A stretch of 64,000 nt of DNA, taken from NCBI RefSeq assembly GCF_024448895.1, contig NZ_JAMOIC010000001.1, forward strand, positions 1-64,000. The letters run 5' to 3'. This DNA comes from Stutzerimonas stutzeri (GTDB lineage: Bacteria; Pseudomonadota; Gammaproteobacteria; Pseudomonadales; Pseudomonadaceae). A model generated the notes under the pieces. The model was not told the origin of the DNA, searched no databases, and was given only the letters and a program-made list of their open reading frames with translations. Positions 7,088 through 20,056 of the stretch are shown here, piece after piece. The translations under genes were made by a program, and so were the position numbers. The stretch's first letter is position 1. Each line of letters opens with the position of its first letter.

Positions 7088-8064
7088 GCCTCGTGACACC
7101 TGCTGAACACCCGTTCGCCATCTTCGTCCGCATCCTGGGCAAGGGTAAACGCGGCGCCCGTGACCTCACGCGTGAGGAAGCCCGAGAAGCCATGGGCATG
7201 CTGCTCGACGGCAAGGCCGAGGACACGCAACTCGGCGCCTTCCTCATGCTGCTGCGGCACAAGGAAGAAAGCGCCGAAGAGCTTGCCGGGTTTACCGAAG
7301 CCGTGCGAGAACGCCTGGACGCACCCGCGATAGCGGTGGACGTCGACTGGCCGACCTATGCAGGGAAGAAGCGCCATTTGCCCTGGTATCTGCTCGCGGC
7401 CAAATGCCTGGCGCAAAACGGCATTCGTATCCTGATGCATGGAGGTGGTGCGCACACTGCGGGGCGCATGTACACCGAGCAACAGCTCGATCTCCTGAAC
7501 ATCGCCCGCTGCGTAGACTGGCAGGCAACAGCCGCCGCGCTAGACCAGGACAGCATCGCCTTCATGCCCCTCGGCGCCTGGATGCCAGGGCTTCAGCGGA
7601 TGATCGATCAGCGCAACATTCTCGGACTGCGCTCGCCCATCCACTCGCTGGCACGCATCCTCAACCCCTTGGGCGCGCGTTGCGGCCTGCAGAGTATTTT
7701 CCATCCGGGATATCAGGCCAACCACCGTGAAGCCAGCCGGCTGCTTGGCGATACTGCGATCGTCATCAAAGGCGAAGGCGGTGAGATCGAAGTCAATCCC
7801 GACGGCGTCGGCCATCTCTACGGTACAGAGCGTGGCGAGTCGTGGGACGAGGATTGGCCTGCCCTCTCGCCACAACGACACGTCAAACCTGCGCAACTTG
7901 ATCCACACCACCTTATGGCGGTCTGGCAAGGCGCTGAGGATGCCTACGGAGAACTTGCGGTGGTAGCGACCATGGCGCTCGCACTACGAGGTCTTGGGCA
8001 GTCCCGGGAGGCAGCGTTCACTCAAGCCCGGTCATTCTGGGAACAGCGAAACCTATCGGTTTGA
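7084..8064 (+). CDS. ybiB: YbiB/TrpD2-like glycosyltransferase-family DNA-binding protein
   Basis: A 326-residue protein of the anthranilate phosphoribosyltransferase fold, subfamily YbiB (TrpD2). E. coli YbiB lacks the Trp activity and binds nucleic acids and is LexA-regulated. Family features: the N-terminal helical domain (FVRILGKGKRGARDLTREEA, then LGAFLMLLRHKEESAEELAG) and the glycine-rich segment RILMHGGGAHTAGR. The ATG at 7084 overlaps the tusE stop (ATGA), so it is part of the tus operon; an upstream TTG is not needed. Why a TrpD2 protein is coupled to the sulfur relay is not known. Confidence 0.85.
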   Translation: MSLVTPAEHPFAIFVRILGKGKRGARDLTREEAREAMGMLLDGKAEDTQLGAFLMLLRHKEESAEELAGFTEAVRERLDAPAIAVDVDWPTYAGKKRHLPWYLLAAKCLAQNGIRILMHGGGAHTAGRMYTEQQLDLLNIARCVDWQATAAALDQDSIAFMPLGAWMPGLQRMIDQRNILGLRSPIHSLARILNPLGARCGLQSIFHPGYQANHREASRLLGDTAIVIKGEGGEIEVNPDGVGHLYGTERGESWDEDWPALSPQRHVKPAQLDPHHLMAVWQGAEDAYGELAVVATMALALRGLGQSREAAFTQARSFWEQRNLSV

Positions 8065-8149
8065 ATGATCGGTTTGACCGACCTTTACGACTGATCCATC
8101 GAACCTGGCCGCCTACACTGTTTCCCAAATTGAAATCGTGGAGGTGGAC

Positions 8150-9148
8150 ATGGGTCTTCTGGTCGACGGGCAATGGCAGGACCGCTGGTACGAAAACAGC
8201 AACGATGGTGAATTTCAGCGTGAACAGGCAAAGCGACGTGATTGGGTGACAGCCGACGGCTCACCTGGCCCCGACGGGCGCAAGGCCGTAAAAGCCGAAG
8301 CTGGCCGCTATCACCTTTACGTTTCGCTGGCCTGCCCTTGGGCGCACCGAACCCTGATCTATCGCAAGCTTAAAAAACTCGAGCCCTTGATAGAGGTTTC
8401 AGTAGTCAGCTGGCTGATGGCCGAGCATGGCTGGACGTTCGATACCTCGAGCGGATCGACTGGCGATGCGCTGGATGACTTGAGCTATCTCCATCAGCGC
8501 TATACCGCTGACGACAGCGAATATACCGGTCGCGTCACCGTCCCGGTGCTCTGGGATCGCCAGGAGCGCCGCATCGTCAACAACGAATCGGCCGAGCTGA
8601 TCCGCATATTCAACACCGCGTTCGATGATCTGACGGGCTCGACCCTCGATCTGTATCCGGAACCGCTTAGGGCACAAATCGACAGCCTCAACGAGCGGAT
8701 TTACCCGAGGGTCAACAACGGCGTCTATCGCGCGGGGTTCGCTTCCACTCAGAAGGCCTATGAATCTGCCTTCGATGAGCTATTCAGTGAGCTGGACAGG
8801 CTTGATAAACGCCTCGGTGATCATCGTTACCTGGCCGGGGAATACCTCACCGAGGCAGACTGGCGACTGTTCACTACGATCATTCGCTTCGATGCCGTCT
8901 ACCATGGGCATTTCAAATGCAATCTGCGCCGAATCGAGGACTACCCAAACCTCTCGAACTGGCTACGCGAATTGTTTCAGTGGCCCGGAATTGCCGAGAC
9001 GGTCGACTTCAAACACATTAAGCATCACTACTACGCCAGCCATCGGCATATCAATGCCAATGGCATCGTTCCGAAAGGTCCGCAACTGGCGCTTGATAGA
9101 GCGCATGATCGCGAACGTCTTCCGGGCAAGGGCATCTGGTCGCGGTGA
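8150..9148 (+). CDS. yqjG: Glutathionyl-hydroquinone reductase (YqjG/EcmB type)
   Basis: A 332-residue member of the Xi-class glutathione transferases, which reductively remove glutathione from S-glutathionyl-hydroquinones. The catalytic Cys sits in LACPWAHRTLIYRKLK, the family's CPWAH motif. The C-terminal all-helical GST domain follows (LSEADW-like YLTEADWRLFTTIIRFD), and the family ending GIVPKGP is present. I chose ATG 8150 (MGLLVDGQW), with GGAGG 7 bases upstream, over an in-frame ATG four codons earlier. It is monocistronic and unrelated in pathway to its neighbours. Confidence 0.92.
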   Translation: MGLLVDGQWQDRWYENSNDGEFQREQAKRRDWVTADGSPGPDGRKAVKAEAGRYHLYVSLACPWAHRTLIYRKLKKLEPLIEVSVVSWLMAEHGWTFDTSSGSTGDALDDLSYLHQRYTADDSEYTGRVTVPVLWDRQERRIVNNESAELIRIFNTAFDDLTGSTLDLYPEPLRAQIDSLNERIYPRVNNGVYRAGFASTQKAYESAFDELFSELDRLDKRLGDHRYLAGEYLTEADWRLFTTIIRFDAVYHGHFKCNLRRIEDYPNLSNWLRELFQWPGIAETVDFKHIKHHYYASHRHINANGIVPKGPQLALDRAHDRERLPGKGIWSR

Positions 9149-9170
9149 GCCGCCCGTGGGACTGGGACAG

Positions 9171-10568
9171 TTATCTGTCGCGGTTCTGCGCGCCTTCGAA
9201 CCAGGCGAGCTTTTCGCGCAGTTGAACCACTTCGCCAATGATGACCAGCGTGGGTGCCTGCACCTGCTCGCTGGCCACTCGCTCGGCCAGGCTCGCAAGC
9301 GTCCCGGTAAAAACGCGCTGATTGACCGTTGTCCCCTGCTGGACCAGCGCAGCCGGTGTATCTGCAGCGCGGCCATGGGCGATGAGCTGCTGGCAAATCA
9401 CAGGCAGACCGACCAACCCCATGTAGAACACCAGGGTCTGACTTGGGGCAACCAATTCCGACCAGGGTAGATCGCAGCTTCCATCCTTAAGATGACCTGT
9501 CACGAAGCGCACCGATTGAGCGTGGTCGCGATGCGTCAGCGGAATGCCCGCATAGGCCGCGCATCCACTAGCTGCCGTGATACCGGGCACGACCTGGAAC
9601 GGTACGTCATGCGCCGCCAACTCCTCAATCTCTTCCCCGCCACGCCCGAATATGAACGGGTCGCCGCCCTTGAGCCGCAGCACGCGCTTACCTTCTTTGG
9701 CGAGAGTAACCAACAGCTGGTTGATCTGATCCTGTGGAACCGCGTGCGCCGCGCGCTGTTTGCCCACATAGATTCGATCAGCATCTCGCCGGCACAGATC
9801 AAGGATGGCAGGCGCGACAAGGCGGTCGTACAGCACCACGTCGGCCTGCTGCATCAGGCGCAGAGCGCGGAACGTGAGAAGGTCGGGGTCCCCAGGACCG
9901 GCACCGACCAGATAAACCTCACCGAGGCTTTTCGGTTGTGCACCAGACAGCTTTTCCACCAGTAGCCGCTCAGCTTCTTGCTGTTGGCCTGCCAGGGCTC
10001 GCTCTGCAACATCACCCTGAAAAACCTCTTCCCAGAATACGCGCCGCTGCTGAACGTCCGCGAACCTGGCTTTGACCTGACTGCGAAACTTTTTCGCAAG
10101 ACCCGCCAACTCACCGTAGACGGAAGGCACCCATGTTTCTATGCGTGCGCGCATGAGCCGCGCCAACACTGGCGCATCACCACCACTGGAGACTGCAATC
10201 ATCAAGGGCGAGCGGTCGACGATTGCTGGAAAGATGACCGTGCAGAGATCAGGCGAGTCGACCACATTGACCGGCATACCAACTGCTCTGGCATCTTGAG
10301 AAACCTGAGCATTCAGCGGCTCGTCATCGGTCGCAGCAATCGCCAACACACAGCCGGCGAGATCAGTGGTGCTGTAGCCCCTGAGCAGAACGTTGCCGCC
10401 ACCTTTCTGGACCAGCTCGCTGAGTTCAGCCTCGACTTCCGGCGCCACGACACGCAGTACAGCACCAGCTTCTGACAGCAAGCGCGCCTTGCGCAACGCG
10501 ATCTCACCGCCGCCGACAACCAGCACCTCGCGACCCTTCAGATTGTGAAAAAGAGGCAGAAAATCCAT
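9171..10568 (-). CDS. cysG: Siroheme synthase CysG (fused methyltransferase/dehydrogenase/ferrochelatase)
   Basis: A 465-residue trifunctional enzyme turning uroporphyrinogen III into siroheme for sulfite and nitrite reductases. Residues 1 to about 210 are the precorrin-2 dehydrogenase/ferrochelatase part, with the NAD-binding [15 protein letters not shown] and [20 protein letters not shown]. Residues about 215-460 are the SAM-dependent uroporphyrinogen III methyltransferase with [39 protein letters not shown] and [20 protein letters not shown]. Full length, no defects. It supplies the cofactor for sulfur assimilation, with cysH and cysB elsewhere in the window. The start ATG agrees with the family's MDFLPLF. 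Confidence 0.96.
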   Translation of the reverse strand: MDFLPLFHNLKGREVLVVGGGEIALRKARLLSEAGAVLRVVAPEVEAELSELVQKGGGNVLLRGYSTTDLAGCVLAIAATDDEPLNAQVSQDARAVGMPVNVVDSPDLCTVIFPAIVDRSPLMIAVSSGGDAPVLARLMRARIETWVPSVYGELAGLAKKFRSQVKARFADVQQRRVFWEEVFQGDVAERALAGQQQEAERLLVEKLSGAQPKSLGEVYLVGAGPGDPDLLTFRALRLMQQADVVLYDRLVAPAILDLCRRDADRIYVGKQRAAHAVPQDQINQLLVTLAKEGKRVLRLKGGDPFIFGRGGEEIEELAAHDVPFQVVPGITAASGCAAYAGIPLTHRDHAQSVRFVTGHLKDGSCDLPWSELVAPSQTLVFYMGLVGLPVICQQLIAHGRAADTPAALVQQGTTVNQRVFTGTLASLAERVASEQVQAPTLVIIGEVVQLREKLAWFEGAQNRDR

Positions 10569-10739
10569 GGACGAGTCCTGATGGCAGTAGAAAGTGGAGC
10601 CATCTCATCGCTTATGGAAGAGACGGCCCTTGTCGCTAATCAAGGAGTCCGGACGGACTGCTCGGCTTGAAGTGGCGTGACCTTGAAAGACTGGATCGGG
10701 ACACCGCGCTGCAACGTCCCGCCTTCCGGGGATCGACGA

Positions 10740-12071
<1,332 letters not shown>

Positions 12072-12092
12072 TTACTTTGATCGCGGCAAGGT

Positions 12093-12467
12093 TCATAACC
12101 TGCCTAGCGCAAGGCCGGCCCAGGCCGCTAACAGCCCTCCGACCACGCTGATGCCGATGTAGCCGAAAGCGGTCGTTAGCTGCCCGCTTTCGAGCAGCCG
12201 AAGCCCATCGAGTGAGAAACTGGAAAACGTCGTCAGCGCACCGAGCAAACCAATGATTAGGCCGCCACGCAGCTCGGGTGAGATATCCGGCCGCACCAGA
12301 AACGTCGCATACAGATAACCGATCACCAGGCAGCCGAGCAGGTTGACCGCCAGAGTTGCCACATAGAAATGGCGCGGCCAGTGTATCGAGACCCAGGAAG
12401 CAACCCCAAAGCGAACCAGCGTTCCGACCACGCCGCCCGCCGCCACCGCAAGCATCATGCGTATCAA
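12093..12467 (-). CDS. crcB: Fluoride channel CrcB/Fluc
   Basis: A 124-residue four-helix membrane protein that forms dual-topology dimers exporting fluoride. Family features: [15 protein letters not shown] in helix 1, the Asn in [13 protein letters not shown] in helix 2, and [17 protein letters not shown] in helix 3, the phenylalanine 'box' and central sodium site. Its ATG overlaps the rarA stop by four bases, so expression is coupled to rarA. No fluoride riboswitch could be placed since the gene has no leader of its own. Confidence 0.94.
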   Translation of the reverse strand: MIRMMLAVAAGGVVGTLVRFGVASWVSIHWPRHFYVATLAVNLLGCLVIGYLYATFLVRPDISPELRGGLIIGLLGALTTFSSFSLDGLRLLESGQLTTAFGYIGISVVGGLLAAWAGLALGRL

Positions 12468-13789
12468 GGCTTTCTCCGTTGGCGTGGACTTTGACGATCC
12501 AGCTGTGACAGATGCTCGAGCTTGTCGCGAATCTTGCTCTCCAGCCCACGCGGGACAGGCTGATAGTACTGACGCGGGACCATGGCGTCCGGGAAGTAAT
12601 CTTCGCCTGCTGCATAGGCGTCCGGTTCATCGTGGGCGTATCGGTACTCGTTGCCATACCCCAACTCCTTCATCAGCCGTGTTGGCGCATTGCGAAGGTG
12701 CAGCGGGACTTCGTGCGATCCATTTTCGGCAACATCGCGCATTGCCGCCTTGAAAGCCGTATATACGGCATTGCTCTTCGGCGCACACGCCAGATAGACA
12801 ATGGCCTGAGCAACCGCCAACTCACCTTCCGGGCTGCCGAGACGTTCCTGGACGTCCCACGCAGACAGGCACAGACCCATCGCTCGCGGATCGGCATTGC
12901 CGACTTCTTCGCTGGCCATTCGCACCACACGGCGGGCGATATAGAGCGGATCACAACCACCGTCGATCATCCGAGCGAACCAGTACAGCGCCGCGTCCGG
13001 ATTCGAACCTCGAACGGACTTGTGCAGCGCCGAAATCTGGTCATAAAAGGCCTCGCCACCCTTATCGAAACGTCTGCGCCCATCACCGAGCAGGTCCTGC
13101 AGCAGTTCGATCGAGATCTCGCCCCCCTCCTCAGCCAGGTCCGAGGCGTTCTCAAGTAGATTCAACAACCGTCTGCCATCGCCATCGGCCGCCGCCAGGA
13201 GCATCTGAAAGCTTTCATCTGGAAGGCTGAGATGCAGATCGCCCAAACCCTTAGGCTCGGTCAGTGCGCGCATGACCAACTTACGCAGCGCAGCCTCATC
13301 GAGACTCTTGAGCACATAGACACGTGCTCTTGAGAGCAACGCGTTGTTCAATTCGAATGACGGATTTTCCGTGGTAGCCCCGATAAAGATCAGCGTGCCG
13401 TCTTCGACGTACGGCAGGAAGGCGTCCTGCTGGGACTTGTTGAAACGATGCACTTCATCGACGAACAGGATGGTGCGCCGGCCATATTGCGCAGCCTGCT
13501 GCTTGGCTATCTCTACCGCTTGGCGGATTTCTTTGACGCCTGCAAGCACGGCCGAGACAGTCTCGAAATGAGCATCGGAGACCTTCGCAAGCAATCGGGC
13601 CAAGGTGGTTTTGCCCACGCCCGGTGGGCCCCAGAAGACCATGGAGTGCAGCGCGCCCTGCTCCAAGGCTTCACGCAAGGGCTTGCCGCGCGCCAGGAGA
13701 TGTTCCTGGCCGACGTATTCGTCAAGGCTGGCGGCTCGCAGGCGTGCGGCTAGCGGTTGAGCGACAGGATCGCGGCTGAACAGGTCCAT
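12464..13789 (-). CDS. rarA: Replication-associated recombination protein RarA (MgsA), AAA+ ATPase
   Basis: A 441-residue AAA+ protein related to clamp loaders and RuvB that acts at stalled forks. Walker A is [16 protein letters not shown], Walker [20 protein letters not shown], sensor 1 [12 protein letters not shown], and the C-terminal tetramerisation part has [20 protein letters not shown] and [19 protein letters not shown] take the start at [13 protein letters not shown] (13789), the family's usual beginning; an in-frame ATG eight codons upstream (13813) is possible and there is no strong Shine-Dalgarno for either. It precedes crcB with a 4-base overlap. Confidence 0.94.
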   Translation of the reverse strand: MDLFSRDPVAQPLAARLRAASLDEYVGQEHLLARGKPLREALEQGALHSMVFWGPPGVGKTTLARLLAKVSDAHFETVSAVLAGVKEIRQAVEIAKQQAAQYGRRTILFVDEVHRFNKSQQDAFLPYVEDGTLIFIGATTENPSFELNNALLSRARVYVLKSLDEAALRKLVMRALTEPKGLGDLHLSLPDESFQMLLAAADGDGRRLLNLLENASDLAEEGGEISIELLQDLLGDGRRRFDKGGEAFYDQISALHKSVRGSNPDAALYWFARMIDGGCDPLYIARRVVRMASEEVGNADPRAMGLCLSAWDVQERLGSPEGELAVAQAIVYLACAPKSNAVYTAFKAAMRDVAENGSHEVPLHLRNAPTRLMKELGYGNEYRYAHDEPDAYAAGEDYFPDAMVPRQYYQPVPRGLESKIRDKLEHLSQLDRQSPRQRRKP

Positions 13790-13813
13790 CGGTGGCAGGA
13801 ACCTCTGATGCAA

Positions 13814-13837
13814 ACGGCCTGCAGGAACGCAGGCCGT
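13814..13837 (-). terminator. Hairpin between lolA and rarA
   Basis: A perfect 9-bp stem ACGGCCTGC/GCAGGCCGT with a 6-base loop follows the lolA stop by 24 bases on the minus strand, but only TTT follows, so read-through into rarA is likely. Confidence 0.55.
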
Positions 13838-13860
13838 ATGGGAAACGATTCGTGCGGGCG

Positions 13861-14487
13861 CTATTCAGAAATGACGTCGGCGCCTTCAGGAATCTCGAAG
13901 GTGAACAGATCCGCTTTCAACGGCTGGTTCAGCTCTATGCCCTGAAAAAGGATATTGGTGCGCTGTCCAACACCGTCGACCATCTGCATATCGTTGATCA
14001 CGTCGCCACGAAACGACAGGCGGAGACTATCGAACAGGGTGTCCTTGGCCTTGGGTTTGAGCGTGAAATCGACCACCTCTCCGGCCTGCTGATGCGAGAC
14101 GTCGAAGTTATCGCTAATTGCCGAAACATCGCCGGACAACAGCAGGGCCGGCGTATGAGTCAGACGCTGGTCGAGGGTCTGAATGGTCACCTGCTCGAGA
14201 TCCGGGTCGTATAACCAGACCTTCTTACCATCGGAAACCAACAACTGTTCCATTGGCTCATCGGTATGCCAGCGAAACTGGCCAGGGCGTTTCAAAGCCA
14301 GCTCGCCGGATGTCTCCTGAAGCTGGGTGCCAGTGCCATCCAGCGATAGCTGGGAGAATCGACCGGTCAAAGTTTCTGCCTTTTGCAGCAGCACGGTCAG
14401 ACGCTTTACAGAATCTGCCTGATCGGCCTGCGCTGGCGTCAGAGTGAGCATCAGCGCGGATGCAAACAGCACGCGAATCAATTGCAT
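13861..14487 (-). CDS. lolA: Outer-membrane lipoprotein carrier protein LolA
   Basis: A 208-residue periplasmic chaperone that takes lipoproteins from LolCDE to LolB. The signal peptide is [21 protein letters not shown] with cleavage about residue 21. The mature part carries the family's TGRFSQ segment, [20 protein letters not shown] and [16 protein letters not shown]. The start ATG at 14487 has GAGGG upstream; a longer reading frame exists but would bury the signal peptide. It lies 16 bases after ftsK, in one operon ftsK-lolA-rarA-crcB as in related pseudomonads. The window's lipoprotein OprI is one likely client. Confidence 0.95.
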   Translation of the reverse strand: MQLIRVLFASALMLTLTPAQADQADSVKRLTVLLQKAETLTGRFSQLSLDGTGTQLQETSGELALKRPGQFRWHTDEPMEQLLVSDGKKVWLYDPDLEQVTIQTLDQRLTHTPALLLSGDVSAISDNFDVSHQQAGEVVDFTLKPKAKDTLFDSLRLSFRGDVINDMQMVDGVGQRTNILFQGIELNQPLKADLFTFEIPEGADVISE

Positions 14488-14503
14488 AAGGCCCTCGGTG
14501 GAG

Positions 14504-16909
14504 CTAGTCGCGAGTGGGAGGCGGCGCGAGCACTTCGCGCGAACCATTAGTGTTCATGGAGGTTACAACGCCGGCCATTTCCATGGCTTCAATCATGCGA
14601 GCGGCGCGGTTATAGCCAATCTTCAGCTTGCGCTGAACTGCGGATATCGATGCTCGACGGCTTTCCGTAACGAAGCGTACGGCCTCATCATAGAGCGGAT
14701 CTTCTTCACTGCCTTCACCGCTGCCACTGTCACCGCCGCTACCGTCGAAACCACCGCCGGAGTCTTCGACGCCAACCAGGATTTCTTCGATGTAGTCCGG
14801 TGCGCCGCGGGCTTTCCACGCCTCGACCACGCGGTGTACTTCTTCATCGGAAACGAACGCACCGTGGACCCGTATAGGCAGGCCTGTGCCCGGCGGCAGA
14901 TAGAGCATGTCGCCGTGACCGAGCAGTTGCTCGGCGCCACCCTGATCAAGGATCGTGCGCGAATCAATCTTGCTGGATACCTGGAATGCCATGCGCGTCG
15001 GAATGTTGGCCTTGATCAGACCGGTGATCACATCCACCGACGGCCGCTGCGTCGCGAGAATCAGGTGGATACCAGCTGCGCGCGCTTTCTGTGCGATGCG
15101 CGCAATCAACTCTTCGACCTTCTTGCCGACGATCATCATCATGTCGGCAAACTCATCTACCACGACCACGATAGTCGGCAGTTTCTTCAGCAAAGGTGCT
15201 TCGTCTTCCATGCTTTCGCGGCGATACAGCGGATCGGTAAGCGGCGTACCGGCCTCTTCCGCTTCCTTGACCTTGCGATTGAAGCCCGCGAGGTTACGCA
15301 CGCCCATGGCCGCCATCAGCTTATAGCGGCGCTCCATCTCCGCAACGCTCCAGCGCAGTGCGTTGGCCGCTTCCTTCATATCGGTCACAACGGGGCACAG
15401 CAGATGCGGGATGCCTTCATAGATCGACAGCTCGAGCATCTTCGGGTCGATCATGATCAGCCGCGCATCTTCGGGCGTGGACTTGAACAGAATTGACAGG
15501 ATCATCGCGTTCACACCGACCGATTTACCCGAGCCTGTCGTACCGGCAACCAGCAGGTGCGGCATCTTCGCCAGATCAGCGATCACCGGTTTGCCACCGA
15601 TATCGTGACCCAGCGCGATGGTTACCGGAGATTTGGCATCGTCATAAGGTGCAGACGACAGGACCTCGGAAAACCGCACGATCTGCCGGTCCTCGTTGGG
15701 TATCTCGATACCTACAGTTGTTTTGCCAGGAATGACCTCGACCACGCGTACGCTGATGACAGCCAACGAACGCGCCAGATCCTTTGCCAAGTTGGATATA
15801 CGGCTAACTTTGACGCCTGCCGCAGGCTGAATTTCGAAACGGGTAATGACCGGGCCAGGATGAACGGATTCGACGATCACCTCGACGCCGAATTCCTTGA
15901 GCTTGATCTCCAGCAGCCGCGACATTGCTTCCAGCGACTCGGGCGAATATTGCTTCTGCTGCTTTTCAGCAACGTCCAACAATGACAAGGGCGGCACGCT
16001 GCCGGCTATCAACGGGTCGACGAACAGATTGGCTTGCTTCTCCTTCAGCACGCGTTTGCTCTGTTCGATTGGCTTCGGCAGCGCTACAGGGGGAATAACC
16101 AGAGCCGGTCGCTTGTCGCGCTCGCTCATGTGTTTGCTCAACGACTCTTCACGCTCAAGCAGGCGTTCCTTCACCTTCGCCCGCTCACGGCGATCGGAGA
16201 GCGACCCAGCAACCTCATTGACGACTTCATCAGCTTCACGGAGCTGTGCAACCAGCTGCTTACGGTCATTACGCGCTGACCACCAACGGTTGATGCCGCT
16301 CTGGATCAGCTCCACTAGATCGAGAGTGATCTTGCCCGTCAGATCCATCACCTTGAACCACGACAGATCGGTAAATACCGTCAGGCCGAACAGAAAGAAT
16401 GCCAGCAGCAGCAACGTACTGCCCTGCACATTGAGCGCTGCCTCAGCGAGCTGACCAAGGCTCTCGCCTAGCGCGCCGCCAGCGGATGCCGGCAAACTGT
16501 TGGCGAACTGAAAGTGGATATAGGCCAGCGCCGAGCCGGACAGGATCAGAAAAACCAGGCCGATCAGTCGCCACGAAAACAGCCAGCCATTCCAGCTCCA
16601 CGGCTGATGGCGAGCACGAAAAACCTGCCAGGTCTTGATGCCAAGCAACAAGGGAAACAGAAAGGCGAAGTAGCCGAGCGCCATGAACAACACATCGGCA
16701 AACCAGGCTCCGGCACGCCCAGCCGCATTCTGGACCTGCTGCACGTTGCTGGTGTGGGTCCAGCCAGGATCTGCAGGGTCGTAGGTCAGGAGTGCCATCC
16801 AGAGATACGCGCACAGCGCGCCGAGCGCGATCAACGCGCCCTCTTTGAGACGGTAATGCAATTGCTGTCGCCAGACGGAAGCTGGCGCGGTAGAGGAGGT
16901 ATTCTTCAA
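14504..16909 (-). CDS. ftsK: DNA translocase FtsK
   Basis: An 801-residue septal DNA pump coupling division to chromosome dimer resolution. About four membrane helices lie within residues 25-190 ([19 protein letters not shown] is the first), then a relatively short linker, then the RecA-like motor with Walker [18 protein letters not shown] and Walker [16 protein letters not shown]. At the C-terminus the winged-helix gamma domain follows ([20 protein letters not shown], then [21 protein letters not shown]), which reads KOPS sites and activates XerCD. Full length for the pseudomonad type, much shorter than E. coli FtsK. Upstream 16910-17123 is the divergent promoter gap to trxB. Confidence 0.96.
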   Translation of the reverse strand: MKNTSSTAPASVWRQQLHYRLKEGALIALGALCAYLWMALLTYDPADPGWTHTSNVQQVQNAAGRAGAWFADVLFMALGYFAFLFPLLLGIKTWQVFRARHQPWSWNGWLFSWRLIGLVFLILSGSALAYIHFQFANSLPASAGGALGESLGQLAEAALNVQGSTLLLLAFFLFGLTVFTDLSWFKVMDLTGKITLDLVELIQSGINRWWSARNDRKQLVAQLREADEVVNEVAGSLSDRRERAKVKERLLEREESLSKHMSERDKRPALVIPPVALPKPIEQSKRVLKEKQANLFVDPLIAGSVPPLSLLDVAEKQQKQYSPESLEAMSRLLEIKLKEFGVEVIVESVHPGPVITRFEIQPAAGVKVSRISNLAKDLARSLAVISVRVVEVIPGKTTVGIEIPNEDRQIVRFSEVLSSAPYDDAKSPVTIALGHDIGGKPVIADLAKMPHLLVAGTTGSGKSVGVNAMILSILFKSTPEDARLIMIDPKMLELSIYEGIPHLLCPVVTDMKEAANALRWSVAEMERRYKLMAAMGVRNLAGFNRKVKEAEEAGTPLTDPLYRRESMEDEAPLLKKLPTIVVVVDEFADMMMIVGKKVEELIARIAQKARAAGIHLILATQRPSVDVITGLIKANIPTRMAFQVSSKIDSRTILDQGGAEQLLGHGDMLYLPPGTGLPIRVHGAFVSDEEVHRVVEAWKARGAPDYIEEILVGVEDSGGGFDGSGGDSGSGEGSEEDPLYDEAVRFVTESRRASISAVQRKLKIGYNRAARMIEAMEMAGVVTSMNTNGSREVLAPPPTRD

Positions 16910-17114
16910 AACGCTTTATTTCCTGCGCCTTAGGCGCGCTCTATTAACCGTATTCAGCCAGAAAATTGGACATTGTACGGGTTTGTCGATTCGATGGCAT
17001 GTCGGTTCCGCGCCGGCTTGGGCTTTTCTCGATGCTTCGGTGTAGCATAAACGCCAGATTTTTCAGCGCGGCTCGACTGGAGCACGCTTCTCTATTTGCA
17101 ACAAAGGCTTATGA

Positions 17115-18071
<957 letters not shown>

Positions 18072-18080
18072 CCCTCATCT

Positions 18081-18104
18081 GAGGCGGACACCAATATCCG
18101 CCTC
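18081..18104 (+). terminator. Hairpin between trxB and aat
   Basis: A perfect 8-bp stem GAGGCGGA/TCCGCCTC with an 8-base loop lies 9 bases after the trxB stop and 15 bases before aat. There is no T-run, so it is more likely an mRNA-stabilising or attenuating structure than a full terminator. Confidence 0.45.
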
Positions 18105-18119
18105 GCTCCGGGATTCCGC

Positions 18120-18800
18120 ATGCTGACCTGGCTCCAGCGCGACGAGCTGTCGTTCCCTCCACTGGAAAAAGCCATGCGCGAGCCAAACGGACTGCTCGCT
18201 GCGGGCGGCGACCTTTCGCCCGCACGCTTGCTTGCGGCTTACCGTCACGGCTGCTTTCCCTGGTACCAGGATGGACAACCGCTGCTCTGGTGGTCGCCCG
18301 ACCCCCGGACCGTTCTTTACCCCGACGAGCTGCATATCTCTCGCAGCTTACGTAAGAAAATGCGCCAGGGAGTCTTCACCGTCACCTTCGATCAAGCGTT
18401 CAAAGACGTCATTGAAGGATGCGCCGGTCCGAGAGACTATTCGGACGGAACCTGGATCACAACACCCATGCAGGACGCCTACATTGAGCTACACCGACTG
18501 GGCGCCGCTCACTCGGTTGAAGTCTGGCAGAACGATCAGCTGGTCGGCGGTCTCTACGGCCTCGCCATGGGTCAGCTATTCTTCGGCGAATCAATGTTCA
18601 GCCGTACGACCGATGCATCCAAGGCAGGATTCGTCACACTAGTGGAACGTCTCAAGGAGTGGGGATTCAAACTGATCGACTGCCAGATGCCGACTGAGCA
18701 TCTGGCCAGTTTTGGATCACGGTCCATCCCCCGCCACGTCTTCGCCGAGACACTCGACAAGTACCTTGACGAACCCAGCACAGCCCGATGGGAGCGCTAG
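18120..18800 (+). CDS. aat: Leucyl/phenylalanyl-tRNA--protein transferase
   Basis: A 226-residue N-end-rule enzyme adding Leu or Phe to proteins with N-terminal Arg or Lys, marking them for ClpS-ClpAP, both encoded nearby (20-22.7 kb). Family features: [20 protein letters not shown], the [20 protein letters not shown] block, and the GNAT-like core [20 protein letters not shown]. It is complete. It forms a short plus-strand run trxB-aat-bpt-infA. Confidence 0.96.
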   Translation: MLTWLQRDELSFPPLEKAMREPNGLLAAGGDLSPARLLAAYRHGCFPWYQDGQPLLWWSPDPRTVLYPDELHISRSLRKKMRQGVFTVTFDQAFKDVIEGCAGPRDYSDGTWITTPMQDAYIELHRLGAAHSVEVWQNDQLVGGLYGLAMGQLFFGESMFSRTTDASKAGFVTLVERLKEWGFKLIDCQMPTEHLASFGSRSIPRHVFAETLDKYLDEPSTARWER

Positions 18801-18852
18801 TCGACGAAGCCAAGCTGACCTACACTGATTTCAAGATTTATGAGAGCTGATC

Positions 18853-19560
18853 ATGACTTCACTGGCTCGCCTCAAGTTCTACGCCACTCAGCCTCACGCC
18901 TGCAGTTATCTGCCTGACGAACAGGCTACGACGCTCTTCCTCGACCCTAGCCAGCCGATGGATGTCCAGGTGTATGCAGAACTTTCAGAGATGGGGTTTC
19001 GGCGTAGCGGTGACCACCTCTATCGCCCGCACTGCCAGCGCTGCACCGCCTGTATTCCTGCGCGTATCCCAGCCGACGGGCTGCAGCTTAATCGCCAGCA
19101 GAAACGCATCCTCAAGCGCAACGCTGACCTTGAAGTCACCAATGTCCGACCCGCCTTTACCGAAGAGTATTACGCGCTCTACGCCAGCTATATCGAGCAG
19201 CGCCATGCAGACGGAGACATGTACCCACCTAGCCGGGATCAGTTCCATACCTTTCTGGTGAGAGACCTGCCCTTCTCCCGATTCTATGAGTTCCGCCTGG
19301 AAGGTCGGCTGCTGGCGGTAGCGGTGACAGATCTGCTACCTAATGGCTTGTCTGCGGTATACACCTTCTACGATCCCAGCGAGGAGCGTCGCAGCCTTGG
19401 ACGCTTTGCAATCCTCTGGCAAGTCAGCGAAGCAGCAAGACTCGGACTGAAAGCGATCTATCTAGGCTATTGGATCAAGAACTGCCGGAAGATGAACTAC
19501 AAGACCGAATACCGCCCTATCGAACTTCTCGTCAACCAACGCTGGATTACTCTGAGTTGA
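18853..19560 (+). CDS. bpt: Aspartate/glutamate leucyltransferase Bpt (arginyltransferase family)
   Basis: A 235-residue relative of eukaryotic ATE1 that in bacteria transfers Leu to N-terminal Asp or Glu. The N-terminal Cys-containing region [16 protein letters not shown] and the cluster [13 protein letters not shown] match the family, as do [20 protein letters not shown] and [15 protein letters not shown]. With aat it gives two N-degron branches that converge on ClpS. It lies 52 bases after aat. Confidence 0.95.
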   Translation: MTSLARLKFYATQPHACSYLPDEQATTLFLDPSQPMDVQVYAELSEMGFRRSGDHLYRPHCQRCTACIPARIPADGLQLNRQQKRILKRNADLEVTNVRPAFTEEYYALYASYIEQRHADGDMYPPSRDQFHTFLVRDLPFSRFYEFRLEGRLLAVAVTDLLPNGLSAVYTFYDPSEERRSLGRFAILWQVSEAARLGLKAIYLGYWIKNCRKMNYKTEYRPIELLVNQRWITLS

Positions 19561-19659
19561 GCCCTTGGCTCTCTGGGCCCTTTCAGGCACAATACTTGCC
19601 GCTTTTACCCGGGCATTCTTCGCACCGGGTCTATCATTGGACACCGAGGGCTTTACTGA

Positions 19660-19878
19660 ATGTCGAAAGAAGACAGCTTCGAAATGGAAGGTACTGTCGT
19701 CGACACCCTGCCCAACACCATGTTTCGTGTGGAGTTGGAAAATGGGCACGTCGTTACTGCGCATATCTCCGGAAAGATGCGCAAGAATTACATCCGGATT
19801 CTGACTGGCGACAAAGTACGTGTGGAATTGACACCGTACGACTTGAGCAAAGGTCGCATCACCTACCGCGCCCGCTAA
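19660..19878 (+). CDS. infA: Translation initiation factor IF-1
   Basis: A 72-residue OB-fold protein that binds the ribosomal A site during initiation. The sequence is canonical: [38 protein letters not shown] and [18 protein letters not shown] precedes the ATG. It is followed by its own terminator. Confidence 0.98.
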
Positions 19879-19891
19879 CAGGCCGCGATGA

Positions 19892-19923
19892 AAAACGCCC
19901 GGCAATGACCGGGCTTTTTGTTT
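19892..19923 (+). terminator. Intrinsic terminator of infA
   Basis: The stem GCCCGG/CCGGGC with a short loop is followed by TTTTTGTTT, 14 bases after the infA stop. Confidence 0.85.
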
Positions 19924-20009
19924 GCGCTGAAAAAAGTGCTGGATTAGATGGAGAATGATCGCTTTACAGCGCTCATCAGGTCGCTATCTCCCGTCAGAAC
20001 GCGATTACG

Positions 20010-20036
20010 AAAACGCCCGGCAGTACCGGGCGTTTT
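20010..20036 (-). terminator. Terminator of clpA (bidirectional)
   Basis: An 11-bp perfect stem AAAACGCCCGG/CCGGGCGTTTT with a 5-base loop has a T-tract on both strands and lies 20 bases past the clpA stop. Confidence 0.9.
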
Positions 20037-20056
20037 ATCTCAGCGAGATGCTTCAG

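Noticed and set aside
12093-12467. A fluoride riboswitch for crcB
   Set aside because: crcB starts inside the end of rarA, so there is no leader to hold one.
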